DNA from: Symsagittifera roscoffensis | Taxonomy: Eukaryota > Xenacoelomorpha > Acoela > Convolutidae | Direction of reading: 5' to 3' | Assembly: GCF_963678635.1 (NCBI RefSeq) | Contig: NC_087064.1 | Location: 17,291,802-17,355,801 of the forward strand | DNA: 64,000 nucleotides | In this document: positions 37,775 through 50,352 of the stretch, one piece after another | Numbering within the stretch: position 1 is the first letter of the stretch | Layout: each line of letters opens with the position of its first letter | Translations under genes and position numbers: made by a program | The notes under the pieces: model-generated | What the model was told of the DNA's origin: nothing | What the model saw: only the letters and a program-made list of their open reading frames with translations | The model's database searches: none

Positions 37775-39615
37775 AAGATAACAAAAGTTGCTCATAGAGC
37801 TTTCGGGACAAACCCAATCGCTTTCTCGTAAAAAAATTGAGTCTACGAACGACCTTAGATGAGCTTGTTTTACCTTAGGGAGAGCTGCACGAGCTTGTGA
37901 GCAACTCCGAAATCTTCTATTTTGAGCTCCAAAATGAACGTCTCAGTGGGGTAGAACGCTTGCTTGGGAATGAAGGAGTGATCTCAGGGCTTCAACCTAA
38001 CTTATCGAAGTTAGATATAGATGATGATTAGCTGCTCGCAAATAATGGGGGCTGTGCAATCAGTGGTTCAAAAGTTATGACCCATATTGTAAGCAAGCTC
38101 AAAATGAGTTCCAAATCCTGCGAAATTGATTCAGTTGGTTTTTAAAATAACAAATCTTGCTTGTATAGCTTCCAAGATAAGCCCATTCGCTTTCTCGTGA
38201 ACAATAGGTCTAAAGAGTTACCTTAGATGAGCTTGTTTGACCCTAGGGTGAGCTTCACGAGCTTTTGAGCAACTTCGAAAACCCCTATTTTGAGCTCAAA
38301 AATGAACGTCTCAGTGGGATAGAATGCTTGCTTGGAAATGAAGGAGTAATCTCAGGGCTTCAACCCAATCTTATCGAAGTTAGATATGGATGATGATTAG
38401 ATGCTCGCAAATATTGGGGGCTGTGCGATTAATGGTTCAAAATTTATGACCCAAATTGTAAGCAAGCTCAAACTGAGGTCCAACATTGGCAAGGTTGCTT
38501 CAGTTGGCTTTTAATTTAATAAAGCTTGCTTCTAGAGCTTTCGGGATAAGCCCATTCGCTTTCCCGTAAAAAAAGTCTAAGAGTTACTTTAGATGAGCTG
38601 GTTCGACCCTAGGGTGAGCTGCACAAGCTAATGAGCAACCCTGAAGACCTCTACTTTGAGCTGAAAAACGGAGGTCTCATGGGTGTAGAACGCTTGTTTG
38701 GGCATGAAGGAGGGATCGCACAGCTTCGACCTAAGCTTAGCGAAGTTAGATATGGATGATGGTTAGCTGTTCGCAAGAGATGGGAGCTGTGTAATCAGTG
38801 ATTCAAAACCTATGACCCGAACGGTAAACAAGCTCAAACTGAAGTCCAAAACTGGCAAAATTGACTTAGTTTGATTTTAAGATAACAAAAGTTGCTCATA
38901 GAGCTTTCGGGACAAACCCAATCGCTTTCTCGTAAAATCAAGTCTAAGAAAGACCTTAGATGAGCTTGTTTCACCTTGGGATGAGCTGCACGAGCTTGTG
39001 AGCAACTCCGAAAACCCCTATTTTGAGCTCGAAAATGAACGTCTCAGTGGGGTAGAACGCTTGCTTGGGAACCAAGGAGTGATCTCAGGGCTTCAACCCA
39101 ATATTATCGAAGTTAGATATGGATAATGATTAGCTGCTCGCAAATAATGGGGGCTGTGCAATCAGCGGTTCAAAATTTATGACCCATATTGTAAACAAGC
39201 TCAAAATGAGTTCCAAATCTGGCAAAATTGATTCAGTTGGCTTCAAAAATAATAAATCTTGCTTGTATAGCTTCCAAGATAAGCATATTCGCTTTTTCGT
39301 GAAAAATAATTCTAAAGAATTACCTTAGTTGAGCTTGTTTGACCCTAGGGTGAGCTGCACGAGCTTATGAGCAACCCTGAAGAACTCTACTTTGAGCTGA
39401 AAAACGGAGGTCTCAGGGGGTGTAGAACGCTTGTTTGGGCAAGAAGGAGGGATCGCACAGCTTCGACCTAAATTTAGCGAAGTTAGATATGGATGATGCT
39501 TAGTTGTTTGCAAGAGATGGGAGCTGTGTAATCAGTGATTCAAAACCTATGACCCGAACCGTAAACAAGCTCAAACTGAAGTCCAAAACTGGCAAAGTTG
39601 CTTCAGTTGGCTTTT
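37775..39615 (+). repeat. Five-monomer higher-order unit, 1,841 bp, copy 2
   Basis: Second copy of the same unit with scattered substitutions; all markers of copy 1 are present in the same order. Confidence 0.87.
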
Positions 39616-40356
39616 AAGATAACAAAAGTTGCTCATAGAGCTTTCGGGACAAACCCAATCGCTTTCTCGTAAAAAAATTAAGTCTACGAACGACCTTAGA
39701 TGAGCTTGTTTTTACCTTGGGTTGAGCTGCACGAGCTTGTGAGCAACTCCGAAAACCCCTATTTTGAGCTCGAAAATGAACGTCTCAGTGGGGTAGAACG
39801 CTTGCTTGGGAACAAAGGAGTGATCTCAGGGCTTCAACCCAATATTATCGAAGTTAGATATGGATAATGATTAGCTGCTCGCAAATAATGGGGGCTGTGC
39901 AATCAGCGGTTCAAAATTTATGACCCATATTGTAAATAAGCTCGAAATGAGTTCTAAATCTGGCAAAATTGATTCAGTTGGCTTCAAAAATAATAAATCT
40001 TGCTTGTATAGCTTCCAAGATAAGCATATTCGCTTTTTCGTGAAAAATAATTCTAAAGAATTACCTTAGTTGAGCTTGTTTGACCCTAGGGTGAGCTGCA
40101 CGAGCTTATGAGCAACCCTGAAGAACTCTATTTTGAGCTGAAAAACGGAGGTCTCAGGGGGTGTAGAACGCTTGTTTGGGCAAGAAGGAGGGATCGCACA
40201 GCTTCGACCTAAGCTTAGCGAAGTTAGATATGGATGATGCTTAGTTGTTTGCAAGAGATGGGAGCTGTGTAATCAGTGATTCAAAACCTATGACCCGAAC
40301 CGTAACCAAGCTCAAACTGAAGTCCAAAACTGGCAAAGTTGCTTCAGTTGGCTTTT
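39616..40356 (+). repeat. Two-monomer piece of the five-monomer unit, 741 bp
   Basis: The last two monomers of the preceding unit are repeated once more (GCTTCAAAAATAATAAATC at about 39,240 and 39,981; ACGGAGGTCTCAGGGGGTG twice). This is a local unequal-exchange product. Confidence 0.8.
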
Positions 40357-41763
40357 AAGATAACAAAAGTTGCTCATAGAGCTTTCGGGACAAACCCAAT
40401 CGCTTTCTCGTAAAAAAATTAAGTCTACGAACGACCTTAGATGAGCTTGTTTTACCTTAGGGAGAGCTGCACGAGCTTGTGAGCAACTCCGAAATCTTCT
40501 ATTTTGAGCTCCAAAATGAACGTCTCAGTGGGGTAGAACGCTTGCTTGGGAATGAAGGAGTGATCTCAGGGCTTCAACCTATCTTATCGAAGTTAGATAT
40601 GGATGATGATTAGCTGCTCGCAAATAATGGGGGCTGTGCAATCAGTGGTTCAAAAGTTTTGGCCCATATTGTAAGCAAGCTCAAAATGAGTTCCAAATCC
40701 TGCGAAATTGATTCAGTTGGTTTTTAAAATAACAAATCTTGCTTGTATAGCTTCCAAGATAAGCCCATTCGCTTTCTCGTGAACAATAGGTCTAAAGAGT
40801 TACCTTAGATGAGCTTGTTTGACCCTAGGGTGAGCTACACGAGCTTTTGAGCAACTCCGAAAACCCCTATTTTGAGCTCGAAAATGAACGTCTCAGTGGG
40901 ATAGAATGCTTGCTTGGAAATGAAGGAGTTATCTCAGGGCTTCAACCCAATCTTATCGAAGTTAGATATGGATGATGATTAGATGCTCGCAAATATTGGG
41001 GGCTGTGCGATTAATGGTTCAAAATTTATGACCCAAATTGTAAGCAAGCTCAAACTGAGGTCCAACATTGGCAAGGTTGCTTCAGTTGGCTTTTAATTTA
41101 ATAAAGCTTGCTTCTAGAGCTTTCGGGATAGCTTGTTTGGGCATGAAGGAGGGATCGCACAGCTTCGACCTAAGCTTAGCGAAGTTAGATATGGATAATG
41201 GTTAGCTGTTCGCAAGAGATGGGAGCTGTGTAATCAGTGGTTCAAAACCTATGACCCGAACCGTAAACAAGCTCAAATTGAGGTCTAAAACTGGCAAAAT
41301 TGACTTAGTTTGATTTTAAGATAACAAAAATTGCTCATAGAGCTTTCGGGACAAACCCAATCGCTTTCTCGTAAAATTAAGTCTAAGAAAGACCTTAGAT
41401 GAGCTTGTTTCACCTTGGGATGAGCTGCACGAGCTTGTGAGCAACTCCGAAAACCCCTATTTTGAGCTCAAAAATGAACGTCTCAGTGGGGTAGAACGCT
41501 TGCTTGGGAATAAAGGAGTGATCTCAGGGCTTCAACCCAATATTATCGAAGTTAGATATGGATGATGATAAGCTGCTCGCGAATAATGGGGACTGTGCAA
41601 TCAGCGGTTCAAAATTTATGACCCATATTGTAAACAAGCTCAAAATGAGTTCCAAATCTGGCAAAATTGATTCAGTTGGCTTTAAAAATAATAAATCTTG
41701 CTTGTATAGCTTCCAAGATAAGCATATTTGCTTTTTCGTGAAAAATAGTTCTAAAGAATTACC
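40357..41763 (+). repeat. Five-monomer unit, copy 3, with a 143 bp deletion
   Basis: The markers follow the order of copies 1 and 2, but CTTTCGGGATA joins GCTTGTTTGGGCATG at about 41,129, so the equivalent of 38,549-38,691 is missing. After ~41,820 the next monomer changes to the GAGCGGAAAAATGAAGG type. Confidence 0.82.
41092..41314 (+). repeat. Truncated monomer, 223 bp
   Basis: This is the monomer carrying the 143 bp loss described for copy 3. The junction GGGATA/GCTTGTTT shows no long shared sequence. Confidence 0.8.
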
Positions 41764-42609
41764 TTAGTTGAGCTTGTTTGACCCTAGGGTGAGCTGCACG
41801 AGCTTATGAGCAACCCTGAAGAACTCTACTTTGAGCGGAAAAATGAAGGTCTCAGGGGAGAAGAACGCTTGTTTGGACACAAAGGAATGATCGTACAGCT
41901 TCGATCTAATCTTAGCGAAGTTGGATATGGATGATGTTTAGCTGTTCGCAAGAGATGGGAACTGTGCGATTAATGGTTCAAAATTTATGACCCAAATTGT
42001 AAGCAAGCTCAAACTGAGGTCCAACACTAGCAAGGTTGCTTCAGTTGGCTTTTAATATAATAAAGCTTGCTTCTAGAGCTTTCGGGATAAGCCCATTCGC
42101 TTTCCCGTGAAAAAAGTCTAAGAGTTAATTTAGATGAGCTGGTTCGGCCCTAGGGTGAGCTGCACAAGCTTATGAGCAACCCTGAAGACCTCTACTTTGA
42201 GCTGAAAAACGGAGGTCTCAGGGGTGTAGAACGCTTGTTTGGGCATGAAAGAGGGATCTCACAGCTTCGACCTAAGCTTAGCGAAGTTAGATATGGATGA
42301 TGGTTAGCTGTTCGCAAGAGATGGGAGCTGTGTAATCAGTGATTCAAAACCTATGACCCGAACCGTAAACAAGCTCAAATTGAGGTCCAAAACTGGCAAA
42401 GTGGCTTCAGTTGGATTTTAAAATAACAAAAGTTGCTCATAGAGCTTTCGGGACAAACCCAATCGCTTTCTCGTAAACGTAAGTCTAAGAAAGACCTTAG
42501 ATGCGCTTGTTTCACCTTGGGATGAGCTGCACGAGCTTGTGAGCAACTCCGAAAACCCCTATTTTGAGCTCGAAAATGAACGTCTCATTGGGGTAGAATG
42601 CTTGCTTGG

Positions 42610-42740
42610 GAATAAGGCATGATCGCATGGCTTCAACCTAAAGGTTGCGACGTTAGATATGGATATTGGTTAGCTGCTCGCGATTTATGGGAGATGTGCA
42701 ATCAGTCCTTCAAAAGTTATGACCCATATTGTAAGCAAGC
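42610..42740 (+). repeat. Left-array-type monomer piece far from its relatives
   Basis: AATAAGGCATGATCGCATGG, GCGACGTTAGATATGG, TATTGGTTAGCTGCTCGCGA and GATGTGCAATCAGTCC together match 6,940-7,060 (GCGACGTTAG at 42,647 and 6,978), a type otherwise seen only in the first 14 kb. Confidence 0.78.
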
Positions 42741-43108
42741 TCAAATTGAGTTCCAAATAGCTTTTAGCTTCCAAGATCAGCCCATTCGCTTTCTCGTGAG
42801 AAATAGGTCTAAAGAATTACCTTAGATGAGCTGGTTTGACCCTAGGGTGAGCTGCACGAGCTTTTGAGCAACCCTGATTACCACTTCTTTGAGCGGAAAA
42901 ATGAAGGTCTCAGTGGGGTAGAATGCTTGCTTGGGAATGAAGGAGTGATCTCAGGGCTTCAACCCAATCTTATCGAAGTTAGATATGGATGATGATTAGC
43001 TGCTCGCAAATAATGGGGGCTGTGCAATCAGTGGTTCAAAAGTTACGACCCATATTGTGAACAAGCTCAAAATGAGTTCCAAATCTGGCCAAATTGATTC
43101 AGTTGGCT

Positions 43109-43375
43109 TTTAAAATAACAAATCTTGCTTGTATAGCTTCCAAGATGAGCCCATTTGCTTTCTCGTGAACAATAGGTCTCAGGGGAGTAGAACGCTTGTT
43201 TGGACACAAAGGAATAATCGTACAGCTTCGACCTTCTTAGCGAAGTTGGATAGGGATCATGTTTAGCTGTTCGCAAGAGATGGGAACTGTGCAATTAGTG
43301 GATCAAAACTTTTGACTCAAATTGTAAACGAGCTCAAAATGAGGTCAAAAACTGGCAAAGTTTCTTCAGTTGGCT
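43109..43375 (+). repeat. Truncated monomer, 267 bp, one quarter lost
   Basis: AATAGGTCT of quarter 1 runs straight into CAGGGGAGTAG of quarter 2. Quarter 1 normally reads GGTCTAAA and quarter 2 GGTCTCAGGGG, so the join is within the shared GGTCT. The loss of about 101 bp matches the 99 bp spacing between these quarters. This is the clearest quarter-to-quarter deletion. Confidence 0.82.
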
Positions 43376-44093
43376 TTTAATATAATAAAGCTTGCTTGTA
43401 GAGCTTCCGAGATCAAACCATTCGCTTTCCCCTAAAAAATGTCTAAGAGCTACTTTAGATGAGCTTGTTCAACCCTAGGGTGAGCTGCACGAGCTTTTGA
43501 GCAACCCTGAATACCCCTATTTTGAGCGGAAAAATGAAAGTCTCAGGGGAGTAGAACGCTTGTTTGGACACAAAGGAGTGGTCGCACAGCTTCGACCGAT
43601 TCTCAGCGAAGTTAGATATAGATAATGCTTAGGTGCATGCAAGATATGGGAGCTGGGTAATCAGTTGTTCAAAATCTATGACCCGAACGGTAAAGAAGCT
43701 CAAATTGAATTCCAAAACTGGCAAAGTTGCTTCAGTTGGCTTTTAAGATAACAAATATTGCCCATAGAGCTTCCGGGAGAAACCCATTGGCTTTCTCGTA
43801 AAAAATAATTCTAAGAACGACCTTAGATGTGCTTGTTTTACCTTAGGGTGAGGTGCACGAGCTTTTGAGCAACTCCGAAAACCCCTATTTTGAGCTCGAA
43901 AATGAACGTCTCAGTGGGGTAGAACGCTTGCTTGGGAACAAAGGAGTGATCTCAGGGCTTCAACCCAATATTATCGAAGTTAGATATGGATAATGATTAG
44001 CTGCTCGCAAACAATGGGGGCTGTGCAATCAGTGGTTCAAAAGTTATGACCCATATTGTAAAAAAGCTCAAAATGAGTTCCAAATCTGGCAAA

Positions 44094-46290
44094 ATTGATT
44101 CAGTTGGCTTTCAAAATAACAATTCTTGCTTGTATAGCTTCCAAGATAAGCCCATTTGCTTTCTCGTGACAAATAGGTCTAATGACCTTAGATGAGCTTG
44201 TTTGACCCTAGGGTGAGCTGCACGAGCTTTTGAGCAACCCTGAATACCCCTATTTTGAGCGGAAAAATGATGATCTCAGGGGAGTAGAACGCTTGTTTGG
44301 ACACAGAGGAATGATCGTACAGCTTCGACCTGATCTTAGCGAAGTTGGATATGGATGATGTTTAACTGTTCGCAAGAGATGGGAACTGTGCAATTAGTGG
44401 TTCAAAAGTTAAGATTCAAATTGTAAACAAGCTCAAAATGAAGTCCAAAACTGGCAAAGTGGCTTCAGTTGGGATTTGAGATAACAAAAGTTGCTCATAG
44501 AGCTTTCGGGACACACCCATTTGCTTTCTCGTAAAAATAAGTCTAAGAAAGACCTTAGATGAGCTTGTTTTACCTTGGGGTGAGCTGCACGAGCTTGTGA
44601 GCAACCCTGAATTCCCCTATTTTGAGCGGAAAATTGATGGTCTCAGGGGAGCAGAACGCTTGTTTGGACACAAAGTAATGATCGTACAGCTTCGACCTGA
44701 TCTTAGCGAAGTTGGATATGGATGATGTTTAGCTGTTCGCAAGAGATGGCAACTGTGCAATTAGTGGTTCAAAAGTTACGATTCAAATTGTTAACAAGCT
44801 CAAAATGAGGTCCAAAACTGGCAAAGTGGCTTCAGTTGGATTTTAAGATAACAAAAGTTGCTCATAGAGCTATCTGGACACACCCATTTGCTTTCTCGTA
44901 ATAATAAGTCTAAGAAAGACCTTAGATGGGCTTGTTTTTACCTTGGGGTGAGCTGCACGAGCTTGTGGGCAATTCCGAAAACCCCTACTTTGAGCTCAAA
45001 AATGAACGTCTCAGTGGGGTAAAACGCTTGCTTGGGAATGAAGGAGTGCTCTCAGGGCTTCAACCCAATTTTATCAAAGTTAGATATGGATGATGTTTAG
45101 CTGCTCGCAAACAATAGGGGCTGTGCAATCAGTGGTTCAAAAGTTATGACCCCTATTGTAAGCAAGCTCAAAAAGAGTTCCAAATCTGGCAAAATTGATT
45201 CAGTTGGCTTTTAAAATAACAATTCTTGCTTGTATAGCTTCCAAGATAAGCCCATTTGCTTTCTCGTGACAAATAGGTCTAATGACCTTAGATGAGCTTG
45301 TTTGACCCTAGGGTGAGCTGCACGAGCTTTTGAGCAACCCTGAATACCCCTATTTTGAGCGGAAAATTGATGGTCTCAGGGGAGCAGAACGCTTGTTTGG
45401 ACACAAAGTAATGATCGTACAGCTTCGACCTGATCTTAGCGAAGTTGGATATGGATGATGTTTAGCTGTTCGCAAGAGATGGCAACTGTGCAATTAGTGG
45501 TTCAAAAGTTACGATTCAAATTGTTAACAAGCTCAAAATGAGGTCCAAAACTGGCAAAGTGGCTTCAGTTGGGATTTGAGATAACAAAAGTTGCTCATAG
45601 AGCTTTCGGGACACACCCATTTGCTTTCTCGTAATAATAAGTCTAAGAAAGACCTTAAATGGGCTTGTTTTTACCTTGGGGTGAGCTGCACGAGCTTGTG
45701 AGCAACCCTGAATACCCCTATTTTGAGCGGAAAAATGATGGTCTCAGGGGAGCAGAACGCTTTTTTGGACACAAAGTAATGATCGTACGGCTTCGACCTG
45801 ATCTTAGCGAAGTTGGATATGGATGATGTTCAGCTGTTCGCAAGAGATGGGAACTGTGCAATTAGTGGTTCAAAAGTTATGATTCAAATTGTTAACAAGC
45901 TCAAAATGAGGTCCAAAACTGGCAAAGTGGCTTCAGTTGGATTTTAAGATAACAAAAGTTGCTCATAGAGCTTTCGGGACACACCCATTTGCTTTCTCGT
46001 AAAAATAAGTCTAAGAAAGACCTTAGATGAGCTTGTTTTTACCTTGGGGTGAGCTGCACGAGCTTGTGAGCAACTCCGAAAACCCCTATTTTGAGCTCAA
46101 AAATGAACGTATCAGTGGGGTAGAACGCTTGCTTGGGAATGAAGGAGTGCTCTCAGGGCTTCAACCCAATATCATCGAAGTTAGATATGGATGATGATTA
46201 GCTGCTCGCAAACAATGGGGGCTGTGCAATCAGTGGTTCAAAAATTATCACCCATATTGTAAACAAGCTCAAAATGAAGTCCAAAACTGT
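44094..46290 (+). repeat. Three-monomer higher-order repeat, ~1,100 bp, two copies
   Basis: AATAGGTCTAATGACCTTAG (AATGACC at 44,181 and 45,281) gives a 1,100 bp offset. Each copy holds two class 1 monomers with GATTCAAATTGTTAAC-like ends and one class 2 monomer with GAGTGCTCTCAGGG (in the first copy the class 2 monomer reads GGGTAAAACGC). Confidence 0.78.
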
Positions 46291-47745
46291 CAAAGTGGCT
46301 TCAGTTGGATTTTAAGATAACAAAAGTTGCTCATAGAGCTTTCGGGACACACCCATTTGCTTTCTCGTAAAAATAAGTCTAAGAAAGACCTTAGATGAGC
46401 TTGTTTTACCTTGGGGTGAGCTGCACGAGCTTGTGAGCAACCCTGAATACCCCTATTTTGAGCGGGAAAATGATGGTCTCAGGGGAGTAGAACGCTTGTT
46501 TGGACACAAAGTAATGATCGTAAAGCTTCGACCTGATCTTAGCGAAGTTGGATATGGATGATGTATAGCTGTTCACAAGAGATGGGAACTGTGCAATTAG
46601 TGGTTCAAAAGTTATGATTCAATTTGTTAACAAGCTCACAATGAGGTCCAGCACTGGCAAAGTGGCTTCAGTTGGATTTTAAGATATCAAAAGTTGCTCA
46701 TAGAGCTTTCGGGACACACCCATTTGCTTTCTCGTAAAAATAAGTCTAAGAAAGAACTTAGATGAGCTTGTTTTACCTTGGGGTGAGTTGCACGAGCTTG
46801 TGAGCAACTCTGAAAACCCCTATTTTGAGCTCGAAAATGAACGTCTCAGTGGGGTAGAACGCTTGCTTTGGAATGAAGGAGTGATCTCAGGGCTTTAACC
46901 CAATATTATCGAAGTTAGATATGGATAATGATTATCTGCTCGCAAACAATGGGGGCTGTGCAATCAGTGGTTCAAACGTTATGACCCATATTCTAAACAA
47001 GCTCAAATTGAAGTCCAAAACTGGCAAAGTGGCTTCAGTTGGATTTTAAGATAACAAAAGTTGCTCATAGAGCTTTCGGGACACACCCATTTCCTTTCTC
47101 GTAAACATAAGTCTAAGAAAGACCTTAGATGAGCTTGTTTTACCTTGGGGTGAGCTGCACGAGCTTGTGAGCAACCCTGAATACCCCTATTTTGAGCGGA
47201 AAAATGATGGTCTCAGGGGAGTAGAACGCTTGTTTGGACACGAATGAATGATCGTACAGCTTCGACCTGATCTTAGCGAAGTTGGATATGGATGATGTTT
47301 AGCTGTTCGCAAGAGATGGGAACTGTGCAATTAGTGGTTCAAAATTTACGATTCAAATTGTTAACAAGCTCAAAATGAGGTCCAAAACTGGCAAAGTGGC
47401 TTCAGTTGGATTTTAAGATAACAAAAGTTGCTCATAGAGCTTTCGGGACACACCCATTTGCTTTCTCGTAAAAATAAGTCTAAGAAAGACCTTAAATGAG
47501 CTTGTTTTTACCTTGGGGTGAGCTGCACGAGCTTGTGAGCAACTCCGAAAACCCCTATTTTGAGCTCAAAAATGAACGTCTCAGTGGGGTAGAACGCTTG
47601 CTTGGGAATGAAGGAGTGCTCTCAGGGCTTCAACCCAATATTATCGAAGTTAGATATGGATGATGATTAGCTGCTCGCAAACAATGGGGGCTGTGCAATT
47701 AGTGGTTCAAAAGATATGACCCATATTGTAAACAAGCTCAAAAAG
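46291..47745 (+). repeat. Mixed class 1 / class 2 monomers leading into the 735 bp array
   Basis: Monomers are of the right-hand, homogeneous type (ACCTTGGGGTGAGCTG, GGACACACCCATTTGC). Alternation is regular but single copies differ, for example GGTCCAGCACTGG near 46,650. Confidence 0.78.
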
Positions 47746-49984
47746 AAGTCCAAAACTGGCAAAGTGGCTTCAGTTGGATTTTAAGATAACAAAAGTTGCT
47801 CATAGAGCTTTCGGGACACACCCATTTGCTTTCTCGTAAAAATAAGTCTAAGAAAGACCTTAAATGAGCTTGTTTTTACCTTGGAGTGAGCTGCACGAGC
47901 TTGTGAGCAACTCCGAAAACCCCTATTTTGAGCTCAAAAATGAACGTCTCAGTGGGGTAGAACGCTTGCTTGGGAATGAAGGAGTGCTCTCAGGGCTTCA
48001 ACCCAATATTATCGAAGTTAGATATGGATGATGATTAGCTGTTCGCAAGAGATGGGAGCTGTGTAATCAGTGATTCAAAACCTATGACCCGAACCGTAAA
48101 CAAGCTCAAATTGAGGTCTAAAACTGGAAAAATTGATTTAGTTGGATTTTAAGATAACAAAAGTTGCTCATAGAGCTTTCGGGACAAACCCAATCGTTTT
48201 CTCCTAAAATTAAGTCTAAGAAAGACCTTAGATGAGCTTGTTTTACCTTGGGGTGAGCTGCACGAGCTTGTGAGCAACCCTGAATACCCCTATTTTGAGC
48301 GGAAAAATGATGGTCTCAGGGGAGTAGAACGCTTGTTTGGACACAAAAGAATGATCGTACAGCTTCGACCTGATCTTAGCGAAGTTGGATATGGATGATG
48401 TTTAGCTGTTCGCAAGAGATGGGAACTGTGCAATTAGTGGTTCAAAATTTACGATTCAAATTGTTAACAAGCTCAAAATGAGGTCCAAAACTGGCAAAGT
48501 GGCTTCAGTTGGATTTTAAGATAACAAAAGTTGCTCATAGAGCTTTCGGGACACACCCATTTGCTTTCTCGTAAAAATAAGTCTAAGAAAGACCTTAAAT
48601 GAGCTTGTTTTTACCTTGGGGTGAGCTGCACGAGCTTGTGAGCAACTCCGAAAACCCCTATTTTGAGCTCAAAAATGAACGTCTCAGTGGGGTAGAACGC
48701 TTGCTTGGGAATGAAGGAGTGCTCTCAGGGCTTCAACCCAATATTATCGAAGTTAGATATGGATGATGATTAGCTGTTCGCAAGATATGGGAGCTGTGTA
48801 ATCAGTGATTCAAAACATATGACCCGAACCGTAAACAAGCTCAAATTGAGGTCTAAAACTGGCAAAATTGATTTAGTTGGATTTTAAGATAACAAAAGTT
48901 GCTCATAGAGCTTTCGGGACCAACCCAATCGTTTTCTCGTAAAATTAAGTCTAAGAAAGACCTTAGATAAGCTTGTTTTACCTTGGGGTGAGCTGCACGA
49001 GCTTGTGAGCAACCCTGAATACCCCTATTTTGAGCGGAAAAATGATGGTCTCAGGGGAGTAGAACGCTTGTTTGGACACAAAAGAATGATCGTACAGCTT
49101 CAACCTGATCTTAGCGAAGTTGGATATGGATGATGTTTAGCTGTTCGCAAGAGATGGGAACTGTGCAATTAGTGGTTCAAAATTTACGATTCAAATTGTT
49201 AACAAGCTCAAAATGAGGTCCAAAACTGGCAAAGTGGCTTCAGTTGGATTTTAAGATAACAAAAGTTGCTCATAGAGCTTTCGGGACACACCCATTTGCT
49301 TTCTCGTAAAAATAAGTCTAAGAAAGACCTTAAATGGGCTTGGTTTTACCTTGGGGTGAGCTGCACGAGCTTGTGAGCAACTCCGAAAACCCCTATTTTG
49401 AGCTCAAAAATGAACGTCTCAGTGGGGTAGAACGCTTGCTTGGGAATGAAGGAGTGCTCTCAGGGCTTCAACCCAATATTATCGAAGTTGGATATGGATG
49501 ATGATTAGCTGTTCGCAAGATATGGGAGCTGTGTAATCAGTGATTCAAAACCTATGACCCGAACCGTAAACAAGCTCAAATTGAGGTCTAAAAATGGCAA
49601 AATTGATTTAGTTGGATTTTAAGATAACAAAAGTTGCTCATAGAGCTTTCGGGACAAACCCAATCGTTTTCTCGTAAAATTAAGTCTAAGAAAGACCTTA
49701 AATGAGCTTGTTTTACCTTGGGGTGAGCTGCACGAGCTTGTGAGCAACCCTGAATACCCCTATTTTGAGCGGAAAAATGATGGTCTCAGGGGAGTAGAAC
49801 GCTTGTTTGGACACAAAAGAATGATCGTACAGCTTCGACCTGATCTTAGCGAAGTTGGATATGGATGATGTTTAGCTGTTCGCAAGAGATGGGAACTGTG
49901 CAATTAGTGGTTCAAAACTTACGACTCAAATTGTTAGCAAGCTCAAAATGAGGTCCAAAACTGGCAAAGTGGCTTCAGTTGGAT

Positions 49985-50352
49985 TTTAAGATAACAAAAG
50001 TTGCTCATAGAGCTTTCGGGACACACCCATTTGCTTTCTCGTAAAAATAAGTCTAAGAAAGACCTTAAATGAGCTTGTTTTTACCTTGGGGTGAGCTGCA
50101 CGAGCTTGTGAGCAACTCCGAAAACCCCTATTTTGAGCTCAAAAATGAACGTCTCAGTGGGGTAGAACGCTTGCTTGGGAATGAAGGAGTGCTCTCAGGG
50201 CTTCAACCCAATATTATCGAAGTTAGATATGGATGATGATTAGCTGTTCGCAAGATATGGGAGCTGTGTAATCAGTGATTCAAAACCTATGACCCGAACC
50301 GTAAACAAGCTCAAATTGAGGTCTAAAACTGGCAAAATTGATTTAGTTGGAT
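49985..50352 (+). repeat. Representative class 2 monomer (368 bp)
   Basis: This is a clean copy inside the most homogeneous block, phased from TTTAAGATAACAAAAG to the next one. Class 2 is recognised by GAGCTC (or GAGCTCRAAAATGAACG), CGTCTCAGTGGGG and GCTTGCTTGGGAATGAAGGAG in the middle of the monomer. In older regions it is often followed by AATAATG...CCCATATTGTAAACAAGCTC. The phase is arbitrary, chosen only for convenience. Confidence 0.9.

Larger units (their letters stand above)
41764..44093 (+). repeat. Mixed satellite region with two shortened monomers
   Basis: Different sub-types are joined here. At 42,610-42,740 an old left-array type appears. Near 42,757 TTCCAAAT joins AGCTTTTAGCTTCC, with a loss of about 50 bp. 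At 43,180 AATAGGTCT joins CAGGGGAGTAG. Nothing but satellite is visible. Confidence 0.78.

Noticed and set aside
50087-50110. Hairpin around AGCTGCACGAGCT in each monomer
   Set aside because: Only four base pairs can form before a mismatch. Too weak to suggest a terminator or structured RNA.
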